A DNA stretch of 64,000 nucleotides from contig CM046353.1 of assembly GCA_025403435.1 (NCBI GenBank), positions 23,990,714 to 24,054,713 on the forward strand. Direction: 5' to 3'. Position numbers and translations under genes: made by a program. The stretch comes from Artocarpus heterophyllus. Its lineage: Eukaryota > Streptophyta > Magnoliopsida > Rosales > Moraceae. Position 1 is the stretch's first letter. Each line of letters starts with the position of its first letter. Under the pieces are notes generated by a model. That model searched no databases and had not been told where the DNA came from. It was given only the letters and a program-made list of their open reading frames with translations. This document shows positions 48,233 through 60,751 of the stretch, piece after piece.

Positions 48233-49195
48233 ACATGCATTTTCTCTAATTCTAAAATTGAAGTAGCATTTTTCCCTTGAAAATATCAAAACTGAATAAA
48301 TCAAAGTACACGTACAACACAAACACAGCCGATCGGTTCAAAAGGAAGAGGGAAAAAAAAAGGATAAACAAAAGAACACGCACAAAATCTGACTCAATAA
48401 GTACAATCCCAAGCACTAAATAAACCATCGGCGTAAAGAGGACGAAGGCCAATCTTACAGAACATCATTTCACACTAACTTCTTCCTCCCCCTTGACAAA
48501 CGAAAAACAAAAATAGATAATAAAAGCAAGAAACTAGTTGAAAATCATTTAAGCATTCCTTCCTATCCCCCGAATGGCATTAAGACACATTACCTAATCA
48601 TACGCCTCTTATTGATTACATTCTACAAAGTTGATGTAACGATAAAATCGAGGCAAAACCACGAGTAATGAGTCTTCATGCCCAAGTGGTGTCATTTCAG
48701 CTTCACAGATCCTATATTTCCAAAGCCCCATTGCCCTTCCATGACAAATTTCTTGAGATTTAAGTACAGGATACCCCCAGCCAATTAGTTGCGCGATGAT
48801 TTGCGTGAAATTGGCTTAAGTAAATTGAGTCAGACTCTTCTTGCTTTTCGTTCCATCAGTGAGCACTAACTTTTTTCCATAGAGGATGAGATTAGGAGCG
48901 TGATAGCACTCGCGATCCTCACAAAAAATAAAAAGGTAAAAAAAAAAAGGCCAAAAAAAAATGAAAAGGTACAGTTTACCCATTAAACCTATTAAGCCCA
49001 AAAAATCACATTGATCCATTCAGACTTATATATATATATATATTGTAATTGAAATTGCTATTGTCAGGACAAATGCATTTCTCATCAAGCTGTCACTGAA
49101 CTCTCGAACCTAAAATGGGACTTCTACTCTGTGGACTAAGTGAACAACGCCAATAAAAGTTTTAAAAGCTCCACCTTAATAATTTCCAAGTGCAG
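48233..49195. other. Intergenic, no feature seen
   Basis: AT-rich with a TA run at 49027-49042; probably the 3' flank of the mTERF-like locus. Confidence 0.4.
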
Positions 49196-50330
49196 TAAGT
49201 TTTAACCTTCTTTCTTGGCACAAGTTCAAAAGCTCAGGGATGTCTTTTAAATAGGACAGCACGTATCTCTTTTTAAACTTGTCCTCTGCCATATAAAAAG
49301 CCTTGCCCATGCAATACTTCTCGAAAGACCCTTCGAGATCAGTTCCTTAAGCACGGCAGACCTCGGCATTATCCTTTTCTCAATGCTATGAAAAATTGTA
49401 ACAGGGTATCTCAAAGTCTCGCCAGGACCTCAATTCAACTCCTTGCTCAAGAATTCTAGCTTCTTCCTCAGCCGCTCCTCGGACGCGTCCATAAATTGCG
49501 GCTGCTTCGCGAGCAACGCCCGAACCTGCTCATCGGACCAACCAAGGCTCATGAAAACCTCAATTTTCGATTCCTACTTCTTTTTCTTCTTCCCTGAAAG
49601 AGTGGCAATGCCGCGGATGAAAATCAAGCTCGACGTTTAGAGGCCGGTCTCCTTGACCATCTTCACAATCTCCGCGAACTCGCCGACATCCCGCGAAAGG
49701 CTCCTCGGCTAGCTCTCATGCATTTTCTCGATGTTTTCGTGAGGAACGTCTTGGCTTTTTAAGGTCTCTTGCCTCCGAGAACTGATGAAGGACCCTGGTG
49801 CCGTGGGGGAGCGAGAAGAGAAATACTATATCGGAGCCGTTTCCGGTTCCGCCACCGCCTCGACGGCGGAGGAAGCTCTTAAGGAGATGAATGCAAGGGG
49901 CGATGTGCCTGTCGACGCTTCGGTTGAGATGCGGAGATTTAGCCCCCTTATTCCGTTTTTTGAGAGGAACGCGAGCTTGGGCTCGAGGGTCTTTTCGGGG
50001 TCGGAGGAGAGGAGGCGGGGGATTTTGGTGAAGACGGCGGTGATCTCGTGAGCGGAGAAGCCGTAGCGCTTGAAGAGGGTGATCACGGAGTCGGAATTGG
50101 CCGTGGGGATGGGCCCGGGAAGCTTGTGAGGGAGTCTGAGTACGTGGGTGAAGAAGAAGAAAGGGTGGAGAGGGATTTTTTGAGAAATGGCTTTCCATGG
50201 CTGATGTAATTGGAGGTCTTATTTCAAAAGGTTGAAAAGGTAACAAAGATTTGTTGGAAGCGGTACTGGGTTTCAGGGAGGAGCTGAACATGGTGGCAAT
50301 TTTCAGAGCAAAACTTCCCGTCACAAACAT
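49196..50330 (-). pseudogene. mTERF-family protein, decayed nuclear gene
   Basis: mTERF proteins bind nucleic acid in mitochondria or plastids through repeated helical motifs. A minus-strand ATG at 50330 opens an intronless frame with a Ser/Lys-rich, transit-peptide-like start. In the next frame the text DSVITLFKRYGFSAHEITAV and SSDPEKTLEPKLAFL (about 50100-49960) is a clear mTERF repeat. Farther on come KIEVFMSLGWSDEQVRALL, ERLRKKLEFLSKEL, HSIEKRIMPRSAVLKELI, in the right order, ending near 49196. At least three frame changes and stops, plus a missing middle (several mTERF repeats), show that it is not functional. GC content is much higher than the flanks, as expected for a gene body. Confidence 0.75.
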
Positions 50331-51429
50331 TGGGGCTTAAAGCAATTGGCAATCACCTTATGAATGGGTGGAGGCGGCAGCCTGGCTCTCTCTTCAATTT
50401 ATTATGGAAAGTTAACATTTATAAAAAATGGGAAGGTTGATGATAGTTTGGATTTATTTACTTTTATTTGAAGCGCCTTGTTCGTTCGGATAATTTGTGC
50501 TTTTAGTTTTAACAATATAAGAAGAGAGGCGTAAATAATGTTTAGATAGTTTATAAAAAAATATTTTTTTTCATTTTTAAATTTTTTTTATTTGTTTGGT
50601 TAAATAACTTAAAAATTCTTATTGTTATAAAAAGAAATAATATAATATAAAGATATAGATAAAATTTTTAATTTGTTATTCACAAATATAGGGTTAAAAA
50701 GGTAAATTAAAAGCATTTTACAAGCATTTTTCATAAATAACAGAGCTCCTAGGGCAAGTTAATGATAAAATCAACATGAGTGTATAACCATCATTTCAAT
50801 ATTTTATCCATGAGTTATAATCACCACTTAAGGGTGTGCAATCATAAATAATACTAAAATACGTTATCGTCTTGGAGATCCAACCCAGTACATGATAAAG
50901 TCCTTTCCTAGGGGTCGAAACTACCATATGCTACCTATGGACCAACAATAGAAGCCGTAGGTCCCCTCTTCGAAAACCTTCTCCAACTCAGTCTTTTGAA
51001 ATCAAGATTTTATTTTAAAAGCATGCATGAACAATTTTTAATGAGCGGCACTCCCTATTTTATATGACATGTTATCAATATACATGGCAAATCATATTAT
51101 AATGCAGACAAGCAAAGCAATCATGCAAAGCCACAAGCAAAATAATAAATAACTGCAACATTATAGTTCCACCTTAGAGAAAAGAAAATAAAGATTACAA
51201 TAGATAAAGCAAAACATATTATCGATTCTTCATCCTTAAATCTTCAAACTGTATCCTTCTTCAAGTAATGTCCATCTTCAAGTCTTCAATCTCATATAGA
51301 TCGAATACTCCATATTTTCGATCATATCTAGATTTATTGTTTCTCAAATTGTCCTAAAAATAAATCAAAACTGCACCAAAAAAACACACCTTTTTTCAAA
51401 AAACACAGCTCTTTATCTGCATGCCAATC
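50331..51429. other. Upstream of mTERF pseudogene; possible LTR relic
   Basis: 50340-50730 looks like plain 5' flank. 50740-51429 has text such as 'gtcctttcctaggggtcgaaa' and 'gagcggcactccctatttta' and may be a decayed gypsy LTR or the deeper leader of the copia element to its right. Not resolved. Confidence 0.35.
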
Positions 51430-51645
51430 TATGTAGTCGGCCTGCTGGTCATGACCCTTTGGCTTGCTGAACTTTATAGGTCGCCCAGTCGGTCATGATA
51501 AATAGGCCTGCCAAACCAAAAAGTTCGGCCTGCCGCCAAAGCCATTAGATTTCTGTCCCACGAACGACCTACCGAGCCTAAAGTCTAGCTTGCCGATCTA
51601 CGACCATCAGCCTACCAAACTTGAGGGTTCGACATGCCGACCGAG
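51430..51645 (-). repeat. GC-rich dyad array in old copia leader
   Basis: About ten degraded units (cggcctgctgg, tggcttgctgaac, ggcctgccaaac, cggcctgccgcc, acatgccgaccg). Confidence 0.75.
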
Positions 51646-52144
51646 CAAAAATCATGTTTTTTAAAAAATACAATTATTAATGCAATTTATCAAATTTCTT
51701 TTCAATAATTCAAAAACATTAAATTAAAGACTCAGGAAATACCTGTGGAACGTTATCATCCATCTTTTAGATCCATCTTTTCCAAATGATTATTTAATTA
51801 CAAAATTCTTACAAATTTAAAATTAAATACTAATTCCTAGATGGTGATGATAAACAGCCATCTAATTATATGAAAAACCTAGATACACATTTTAATCTCT
51901 AAGGAACCATAACCTACATAAATTAATTAATTAATTAATAATTAAAGAATTGTTTAATCAACCAAAATTAATTAATAAACTTTACCATATAATCCATGAC
52001 AACACATGAATATATAGAAACCCTAGGGTACCAACTCTCCAAAAAATTAAATTCAAGCAAAAGAGAGATCAAAATTACATAATTTATACATATAGCATGA
52101 TCATAACTCGTAAATTTACGTAAAAACCTGGCTCTGATACTAAT
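51430..52144 (-). mobile_element. Leader of old minus-strand copia element
   Basis: Aligns by eye with the leader at 1-698, including 'agactcaggaaatacctg' and the closing 'aaaacctggctctgatac'. The primer-binding site at 52131-52142 is decayed (minus TAGTATCAGAGC). Dyad array at 51430-51645. Confidence 0.72.
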
Positions 52145-53517
52145 TGTTGAAAAATAGTACACAGCAAAATTTTAAAATTTTTGTACCAGAGCATTTTTCA
52201 AAACACAAGTTTGACACGTTATATGCATAAATTAACCAGATCTTACTAACTTTGTTTGCTGAAAAGCTCCCGCAATCTATGAAGAGAAAGCCGTTCTAGA
52301 AGAGCCTAAACCAAATCGTCTTTTTTGCTATTCTCTATCCACAATTGAAGCGCGTGTGGGTGCACTTCATATTGCTTTTCCCCGTTGACTCTCCTTCCAA
52401 CCAATTGAGGAAACCCAGAACTAAGGTTTGTGATTTGTGAACAATAGCTCTCAAGGTGTTTCAGAGACTCACAATGTAGAGTGTTCACTCTTAATTCCTC
52501 AACTGATCTAAATAACTTAAGAGTCTCACTCCCTATTTATAGAAGTTAGACCTAGGAGTTAGTCCTTATCTAAGAAGGCCTCAAATTTTCGAATCGGGAT
52601 CAATATTTGATAAAATTATGTCTAAAAGCATGTGATCAGAATCATTTGTTCGGCAAGCCAAACTGGCAAATTGGGCTACCAAACTTACTCCATCGGTAGG
52701 CCAAACTAAAAGATCGACCTGCAGAACTAGCAATAAATGATCCCTACGAATCTTCATTTTCCACCCGAGATTCTTAGAATAAAGTCTCAATTTTAATTCA
52801 AATATCCCAATAGAGAGATTATCGGATCAAAACAACCATATCCAGATAATTTCAAGGAAAATAAATATTCCCAATAATTTAACAAGTTTATCATGAATTA
52901 ATTTTTCAAAAAATTAATTCAACCGATAAACAAACCTGAATTATTTGATCCGACTGAATTTCAGCCAATCTGATAATTTGACTTAAGTCATCAATTTATT
53001 AGAAAAGCACGTCTTGTCGTTACAAGATTTATTATAAGCTAGCAAAGGGGACCTGATGGACCTATATAGTTCAAGCTCCCAACAATTATGAAACCCAATA
53101 TCCTAGATATACATTTCATAATTATCAACTCTAACGCTACTCCACTAAATGCTTGGAGCTGCATTCTCAAACTATATAGAATTATAAAGCACAAATAGCT
53201 AAGTCTCCATGACATAGCATGATATATCATATCCCCATAGGATATGCATCATCAGCTTAAGGATAAATTTTGTCTTACCTTTCTGATTATTTTTCTCTTA
53301 CGTTCCATTATCTCACCATCGAAAAGCTTACCATCAAAAGACAGTATACCATTGGGTTACACCAATGTATCCAAATGGTTGAGTGCTCCAATTTTTCAAT
53401 TACAGGATAACGCATATAAGAGGATATCATCGGCTCCTAAAGAGAAGCTATGGATTCTGTATTTATGAACAACAAGTCTATGCTATCAAGAGTCATGTCC
53501 CCAACGTACCGATATAC
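52145..53517 (-). mobile_element. Old copia LTR, first part (continues at 55541)
   Basis: Begins tgttgaaaaatag (minus LTR end) next to the primer-binding site and follows the family LTR until the target tatac (53513-53517), where a younger solo LTR of the same family is inserted. Its dyad block (52640-52735) is heavily decayed. Confidence 0.82.
52640..52735 (-). repeat. Degraded dyad array in old copia LTR
   Basis: Four units such as cggcaagccaaac, cggtaggccaaac, cgacctgcagaac. Confidence 0.65.
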
Positions 53518-55535
53518 TATTGGAAACAAAGTGCGCAGCAGAATTTTAAAATTTTTTCCATCAGAGTAATTTCCAAAACACAAGTTTGACATGTTATATG
53601 TATAAATTAGACAGATCTTACTAACCTCAGTGTGCCGAAGAACCTCTACAACCTGTGTAGAGAAGCAACGTTCTAGAAGAGCCTCAACCAACTGGTCTTC
53701 TTTGCTATTCTCTATCCACAACCGGAGTGAGTGTGGGCTTACACGTACAACTCTTCCACCGGTGACTCTCCTTCCGACCAATAGAGAGAACCCAAACCTA
53801 GTGTTCGTGATTTGTGAACAAAAGCTCTCAGGGAGTTTTTCAGATGCTCACTAGAAGAGTATCACTCTTAATCTCTCAAATTGATCTGAGTAAATCATGA
53901 GACTCACTCCCTTTTTATAGCTATTGGTCCTGGGGTCAGTCTATATCAGAATAGGTCTCAAAAACTCGAAACAGAATCAAGTTCGGATCAATATCTGATA
54001 AGATCCGCGTGAAAATGTGTAATCTTATCTCCCGCTGATCGGCAGGCCGAACAGGTCAGTTCGGCAGGCCGACCACGTCATTCGGCAGGCCGTACTCCCG
54101 AGAAAAAATCTCCGCGAATCTTTTATTTTTCACCCGAGATTCTAAAGGATAAAGTCTCAGTTTTTATTCAAATAACCCAATAGAGAAGATATCTAATCAA
54201 AACAAACTTTATCAAGATAATCTCTAAGAAAATAAATCAATTCACAATAATTCTACAAGTTTATCTTGATCTAATTTATCCAAAATTAAATCAACCGATA
54301 AACAGACAAGAATTATCTGATCGCAATAATTTAACAAGTTTATCTTGAACTAATTTCTTACAAAATTAATTCAACCGATAAATAGACATGAATTATTTGA
54401 TTCTTACAAATTTTAAACCAATCTGATAAATCCGACATAAGTCACCAATTATTGGAAAAGCACGCCGTGTCGTTACAGGATTTTGTGAGCTAGCAAAGGG
54501 GACCAAAATGGACCTATAAAGTTCAAGCTCATGATAATTATGAAACCCAATATCCCAGATATAGATTTCACAATTATCAACTCCAACACTACTCCACTAA
54601 AAGCTTGGAGCTGCACTCTCGAACTTTATAGAATTATGAAGCTCGTGTAGCTAAGTCTCCATGACATATCATAGTGTATCGCATCCCCATATGATCATCC
54701 ATAATCGGCTTAAGGACAAGTTCTGTCTTACCTTCCCGATTATTTTTATCTTACGTTCCATTGTCTCACCATTAGAAAACTTACCATCCAAAGATAGTAT
54801 ACCATTTGGTTACACCTATGTATCCAAATGGTTTGAGCGCTCCAGTTTTCCAATTACAGGACAACGCATATAAGAGGATATCATTACTCCTAAAGAGGAG
54901 CTATGGATTCCATATCTATGAATAACAAGTCTACGCTATCAAGAGTCATGCCTCCAACGTACCGGCATGCATACCACTATAGAGATGTGGGAGTCACCTA
55001 GTGGTACATTAAAAGACACAAGTCAAGACAACAAGCCCACTATTCATCTTGGGATTAAGATACAATACAAATGACTGTCTAAAGTGAATCGATTTGTCGA
55101 GATAGAATTATTAATCCAAATCAATTCACTTTATGTCCCGATCCAACACGTCGTCACCTATGACAACGTGCCAATGTTTCTATTCACGGAGTCCAACTCC
55201 GATGGCCAAGATAAACCATCTCCCATAAGGGATATAGACAACATAACAATCTTTACATGAATAAAGCGCCCAACTTTATTCCCTCGATTGCAGATCATAT
55301 GTTTTAGACCGTCATCTTAAGAATCGTGTCTTCCGCATAATCAGTCCATCATATGCCCAATTCTTAAGTTTTAGACTGACAGTCTCAGACTACTGTTTGC
55401 TTATCGTACATTCAACAAATATGAATGTAAAGAGGACAAGATTTGGTATATATATAAATGAATAAATTTTTTATTGATAAAAATGTCTCCAAAAATGTAT
55501 TACATTTTTACTCCTTAGGGCATACATGTCTAACA
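53518..55535 (-). mobile_element. Solo LTR of copia family nested in an older LTR of the same family
   Basis: TATTGGAAAC (TG mutated) ... TGTCTAACA, 2018 bases, with tatac on both sides (53513-53517, 55536-55540). The host LTR resumes at 55541 with 'gtaccatcataaaatatgc'. Dyad block at 54035-54100. Confidence 0.9.
54035..54100 (-). repeat. GC-rich dyad array in nested copia solo LTR
   Basis: Three good units (cggcaggccgaac, cggcaggccgacc, cggcaggccgtac). Confidence 0.82.
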
Positions 55536-55540
55536 TATAC

Positions 55541-55909
55541 GTACCATCATAAAATATGCATGTCACTCTTTGGTACATCAAAAGATATAAGTCAAGACAA
55601 CGGACCCACTATTCATCTCAGGATTAAGATACAACACATATGATTGTCTTAAGTGAATTTATTTGCCGAGATAGAATTATTAATCCAAATTAATTACACT
55701 TTATGTCCCAATCTAATACATCGTCACCTATTACAATGGTCCAATGTTTCTATTTGCGGAGTCCACCTCCGCTGGCTAAGACAAACCATCTCCCATTAGG
55801 GATATGGACAACATAACAACCTTTGAATGAATAAAGCACCGAACTTTATTCCCTCAATTATAGATCTTCTAATTTAGATTGTCACCTTTAGAATCATGTC
55901 TTCCACATA
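55541..55909 (-). mobile_element. Old copia LTR, second part, truncated
   Basis: Continues the LTR at 52145-53517 up to 'cttccacataa', then stops matching; about 190 bases of the LTR start are missing where gypsy E begins. Confidence 0.75.
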
Positions 55910-57036
55910 AAATGATCATAAGCGTTGGTTTCTTCTTTTTGAAGTAGGAAAAGCGAAATTGGAGGTGAAGAGTTTAAGTTGCTTCACTAAGGTGAGAATT
56001 TGTAAACTATTTTTAGGTTTCTTTCTTTGGTTATATAAGCAGACTTTGGGACATGATATGAGCATAATTTTAATGTTATTCAAGGTTAGGAATCATAGAA
56101 AATGATCTAATAAAAAGGGATTTGGTTGTTAGAATGAAAGGTTTTGGAATTATGCGGATTTTAGAGAGTTCGGGGTTGATTTATGGCCTTGTGAATGCCC
56201 TAAACTTTTGTTTTTATTTGCAAGTTGTTTTGATGAATTTTATGCTTTGGGGAGTATTAAAAATTACGAGGAAATGCTGCCCAAATTCTTAGAAAAAGTT
56301 TTGAACCATTTAGAAACAAAAAATCTACTTTTGCCGTTAAAACTAACTAGTTTTGCCATGTTACCAATGTTCATATTTTTTTAATTCTCTAAGGGACTTT
56401 TGAGATTAAGTTTGATATTTTATCCTCTACATTATATGAATTTGTGAGTTTTACAAAAATTGCTATTCGTAGTAATATTTTTCTCAGTTCTTTACTTTTA
56501 TTAGAAAATACAAGGGAGTGTTAAGGAGTTTAAAAGTAGAGCATTTAATTCTAGTTTTTATCACCTTTACTCTTATCTAATAAGGTTGCAACTATAAGAT
56601 TATAAATAGCATGTTTGCGGGAACTTAGTCTTTCTTTTGTTTAAGATTGATGTTAAACTTGAAATGAGCTCCCTCCCACTTAAATAACTAGTATATGTTT
56701 ATTGGGTTATAACGAAATATAAACACCTATTTTTAGAAGGATTGGACACCAGATCTGAAGAGGAAAACCATAACAATAATTTAGATTACTCCATAATATG
56801 AGGTAAGCAAAATTTCACCTGCATCACCATAAATGTTGTGTATGTTTTTATGTATGGTTATGACTTTATGAAGCACAAGTAACATGAGCATGTTTTGATT
56901 TTGAGCATTATGCATTATATATTAAAGACATTGCACCCAGAATGTTAATTTAAAAGTTGAAGCATATAAGAAGAAGTTTTATGAGATTTTATGGTCTACT
57001 TGTGACAGGATGGTATATTTAATTGAGTTATATCTC

Positions 57037-57140
57037 AATGGAGGCTGCTCCACTATATTATCTCAATGGAGGCTTACAATTTTGATATGTTGTCTCAATG
57101 GAGACCTATGGATTTTATTATTATCTCGATGGAGGCAATC
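57037..57140 (+). repeat. Four-unit tandem repeat 'tctcaatggagg'
   Basis: Units start near 57037, 57061, 57088 and 57124 with variable spacers. Confidence 0.7.
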
Positions 57141-57250
57141 TTGTCAGGAACTTGTGGTGTGGGAATTCACATGATGACGTTGATGTTCTAAAGGAATTGA
57201 CGGAAGGAAACCTATTCTTTATAGGAAGCCTTAAAGAAAAATCATGCGCA

Positions 57251-57356
57251 CATTATGTTTTATGCAAAATGGGTACAATGTAAGTTTCCAAAGAAAAGAA
57301 AAGCATTATGTTTTATACAAAACGGGTACCATGTAAATTTCCAAAGAAAAGAAAAG
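57251..57356 (+). repeat. 53-bp tandem duplication
   Basis: Two adjacent copies (57251-57303, 57304-57356) beginning cattatgttttat and ending aaagaaaagaaaag, with a few differences. Confidence 0.85.
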
Positions 57357-57842
57357 CATGACCTATATAGAATAATTCATGGCACAGTAATTCATGTTAC
57401 ACATTAATTCTACTTACTAGGCATAAGCTCACTTAGTTATGATGATGCAGATAAGGATAATTCTCAACATCAGTAGTAGGATGCTAGATAGTTGGCCGAC
57501 GCTCTCCTTTGAACCTATGGACTTGTGTGTATGGACAAAGTTGACCTATTTTGTGACTTTTTACTACTGCTTCTGTTTGAATGCCTTTAGAGGCTCTAAT
57601 TATGACATGGTTGATTTTATTTTGAGATTTGTATTATATTATGAATATAACATCAGCTACTTTAAGTTTGTAAAGGAAAGTTATACTCTAGTTATATAAA
57701 GAATTTCAAAGGTTCAAAATTTCTCACATTTTTTTATTAACCTTATGTACTTAATATTATAATTGTAAATAATTAAGAGTAACAACACTTAATATCAGTA
57801 TGTTTTGTATTTTAAACTTATATTAGGTGGGTGCTACAGTTG

Positions 57843-57854
57843 TGGCATTAGAGC
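57843..57854 (+). other. Primer-binding site of gypsy E
   Basis: tggcattagagc, two changes from the initiator tRNA-Met complement, four bases after the LTR end. Confidence 0.7.
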
Positions 57855-58029
57855 AAGGACGTTTTCTGTAGACTATCCATGTACAAAAGCCACGGAGTGA
57901 GGATGTGCAGCTAACTAGTAAGTTTAAGTCTCTAAAATGCTTTATTATGGGATGTCCTATATGTGCCTAATCATGTTTATGTTGGCCACCATGATAATTA
58001 TATGTGAGGAAAAATGAATTATATTATAG

Positions 58030-58703
58030 GAAAATATGGTTTGGATGAGACGTCGGGGTGGCACTATTGCAAAAGGTAATACTTTTAGAGAGCGAGATGA
58101 TAGAGATATCCGTCTGATAGACCTGCTGATTTAATGGAGAGATTTTTAGAATAACAAGTCTAACATCAAGTTAAGAGAGTCCCTCCACCTCTACCTCCAC
58201 CTCCACCACTGCCACTACCACTACCACCTCTAGTTAGAAATGAAGTTATAGATGTTGTTAGCGAGCGACTCTTGAAGTATAAATCGCCAGTATTTGAGGT
58301 TGGTATGGACCCTAAAATTGCTGAAAATTTGATGCATATCATAAAGCGGTTATTTGACTATACTAGAGTTACAAATGTTGATAAGGTGTATTGTGTTGTT
58401 GTTATGTTAAGGAAGGATGCTAGTTATTTGTGGGATAATATGGCAGTAATGCACAATATTACAACTATGATTTGGGAATAGTTTAGGCAGTTATTTGAGG
58501 ATAAGTTTATCATTTCTAAAACAGGATACTTCAACACTTCTGGAGCATCTTAAGAAGTTTGATGAGTTTTCCCATTGTGTCCATCACCTTGCTAACAATG
58601 AGAACCTAAAGATTGCACATTTCATGAATGTATTGAATCTGACCATTTATAAAGATCTTGAAGTAGCTAATTTAGAGGGAGCAATTTTTTCTAAAGTGGT
58701 TAG
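58030..58703 (+). pseudogene. gag: gag of gypsy E, broken and cut by copia insertion
   Basis: Opens with MRRRGGTI-like text, a Pro/His-rich part, then the gag core: KYKSPVFEVGMDPKIAENLM, MLRKDASYLWDNMAV, WE.FRQLFEDKF, and after a frameshift QDTSTLLEHLKKFDEFSHCV, HFMNVLNLTIYKDLEVANLE. Stops at about 58130-58160 and 58481 and the frameshift show decay. The copia 3' LTR begins at 58704 after target gttag (58699-58703). Downstream gag and pol would lie beyond the window. Confidence 0.78.
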
Positions 58704-60713
58704 TGTTGAAATATAGTACCCAATGGAATTTTAAAAAAATTTATACCAGAGCCTTTTTCAAAACACAAGTTTAACACACTATATGCATAAATTAACCAAA
58801 TCCTACTAACCTTGTTTGTTCGAAAAGCTCCTGCAATCTACGAAGAGAAAGGTGTTCCAGAAGAGCCTCAACCAATTGGTCTTATGTGCCATTCTCTATC
58901 CATAATCAGACTGCGTGTGTGCGCATGTCATACAGCTTTTCTCCAGTGACTCTCCTTCCAACCAATCGAGAAAACCCAGAACTAAGCTTTGTGATTTGTA
59001 AACAATAGCTGTCAAGGAATTGCAAAAACTTATAGTATAAATGCTCACCCTTAATTCCTCAATTGATCGAAATAACTTAGGATTCTCACTCCTTTTTATA
59101 GAGTAAGTGCCCAAGTTGGTCCTTATCATATAAGGCTTTGAAAATGCAAATCAGGATCAATATTTGATAAAATTTGCATCTAAAAATGCGTGATCAGAAA
59201 TTATTTGGTCGGTAGGCTTAACTAGCAGATCATCCTATTGAACTTACTCTATCAGCAGGCCAAACCTGAAGATCGGCCTACCAAACTTATGATAATTGAT
59301 CCCTATGAATATTTTATTTCCCACCCGAGATTCTTGGGATAGAGCCTCAGTTTTAATTCAAATAACCCAATAAAGAAGTTATCTGATTAAAATAGTCATA
59401 TCTAAATAATCTCTAGGAAAATAAATATTCCCAATAATCCAACAAGTTTGTCTTGAATTAATTTATTCAAAATTAATTCAACTGATAAACATATATGAAT
59501 TGTCTGATCCTGATAATTCTACAAGCTTATCTTGAATTAATTTTCACAAAATTAATTCAACCGATAAACACACATGAACTATCTAATCGTACCGAATTTT
59601 AGCCAATTTGATAATTTCACATAAGTCACCAATTTATTGGAAAAGCACGCTCGTTACAAGATTTATTATGAGCTCGCAAAGGGGACCTGATGGACCTATA
59701 TAGTTTAAGCTCCTAATAATTATGAAACCCAATATCCCAAATATATATTTCATAATTATCAATTCTAGCGCTACTCTACTAAAAGCTTAGAGCTACACTC
59801 TAGAACTATATAGAATTATAAAGCCCGAATAGCTAAGCCTCCATGACATATATAATGTATTGTATCCCCATAGGATTATCCATAATTGGCTTAAGGATAA
59901 ATTATGTCTTACCTTCTCGATTATTTTTACCTTACGTTCCATTATCTCATCATCGAAAAACTTACTATCCAAAGATAGTATACCATTAGGTTACACCTAT
60001 GTATCCAAATGGTTTTGTGCTCCAGTTTTCCAATTACAAGATAACGCATATAAGAGGATGTCAACGACTCCTAAAAAAGAGCTATGGATTCAATATCTAT
60101 GAATAACAAGTCTATGCTATCAAGTGTCATGTCTCCAGCATGCTGGCATGCGTACCAACTAAATTGTGGATGTCACCCTTTGATATATCAAAAGATATAA
60201 GTTAAGACGACGGGCCCACTATTCATCTCAAGATTAAGATACAACATATATAATTGTCTAAAGTGAATTGATTTGTCGAGACAAAATTATTAATCCAAAT
60301 CAATTACACTTTATGTCCCGATCCAATACATCATCTCCTATGACAATGCACCAATGTTTCTATTCATAGAGTCTACCTCCGATGGCCAAGACAAACCATT
60401 TCCTATTAGGGATACAGACAACATAACAATCTTTGCATGAATAAACCCAACTTTATTCCCTCGATTATGGATCTTATAATTTAGACCGTCACCTTGAGAA
60501 TCATGTCTTCCACATAATCTGTCTATCATATGTCTGATTCTAAAGGCTTAGACTGACAGTCTTAGACTTTTTGTTTGCTCATCATACACTCAATAAATAT
60601 GAACGTAAAGAAGACAACAATTTGGTATATGAATAATAAATAAACTCTTTATTGATAAAAATATCTCCAAAAACATATTTCATTTTTACGCCTTCGGGCG
60701 TATATGTCTAACA
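58704..60713 (-). mobile_element. 3' LTR of copia element with pol (minus strand)
   Basis: Minus-strand ends TGTTAGACATATAC (60713) and ...TTTCAACA (58704); 2010 bases. To its right is a polypurine tract and then copia pol, which proves that this LTR family belongs to Ty1/copia. Left target copy gttag at 58699-58703; the other lies right of the window. Dyad block at 59205-59290. Confidence 0.88.
59205..59290 (-). repeat. Degraded dyad array in copia 3' LTR
   Basis: Four units: cggtaggcttaac, cagcaggccaaac, cggcctaccaaac and one near 59228. Confidence 0.65.
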
Positions 60714-60731
60714 ATCTCCCACTTGCTCTAA
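60714..60731 (-). other. Polypurine tract of copia element
   Basis: Minus AGAGCAAGTGGGAGAT immediately upstream of the 3' LTR. Confidence 0.82.
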
Positions 60732-60751
60732 GTTAGTAAATATGACAAATC

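Larger units (their letters stand above)
55992..57450 (+). other. Predicted leader intron inside LTR E
   Basis: Donor CACTAAG|GTGAGAATT; acceptor ATGATGATGCAG|ATAAGG, the last six bases matching those after the acceptor of LTR D. 1459 bases. Confidence 0.42.
55910..57838 (+). mobile_element. 5' LTR of gypsy element E, left end truncated
   Basis: Ends ...GGTGGGTGCTACA at 57838, followed by a primer-binding site. Start lost at the junction with the old copia LTR. Contains a donor (55991/55992), two small tandem repeats (57037-57140 and 57251-57356) and an acceptor (57450) resembling that of LTR D. Confidence 0.72.

Noticed and set aside
49785..50051. Plus-strand open frame over the mTERF locus
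   Set aside because: The minus-strand translation has family motifs; the plus-strand frame is a shadow of GC-rich codons.
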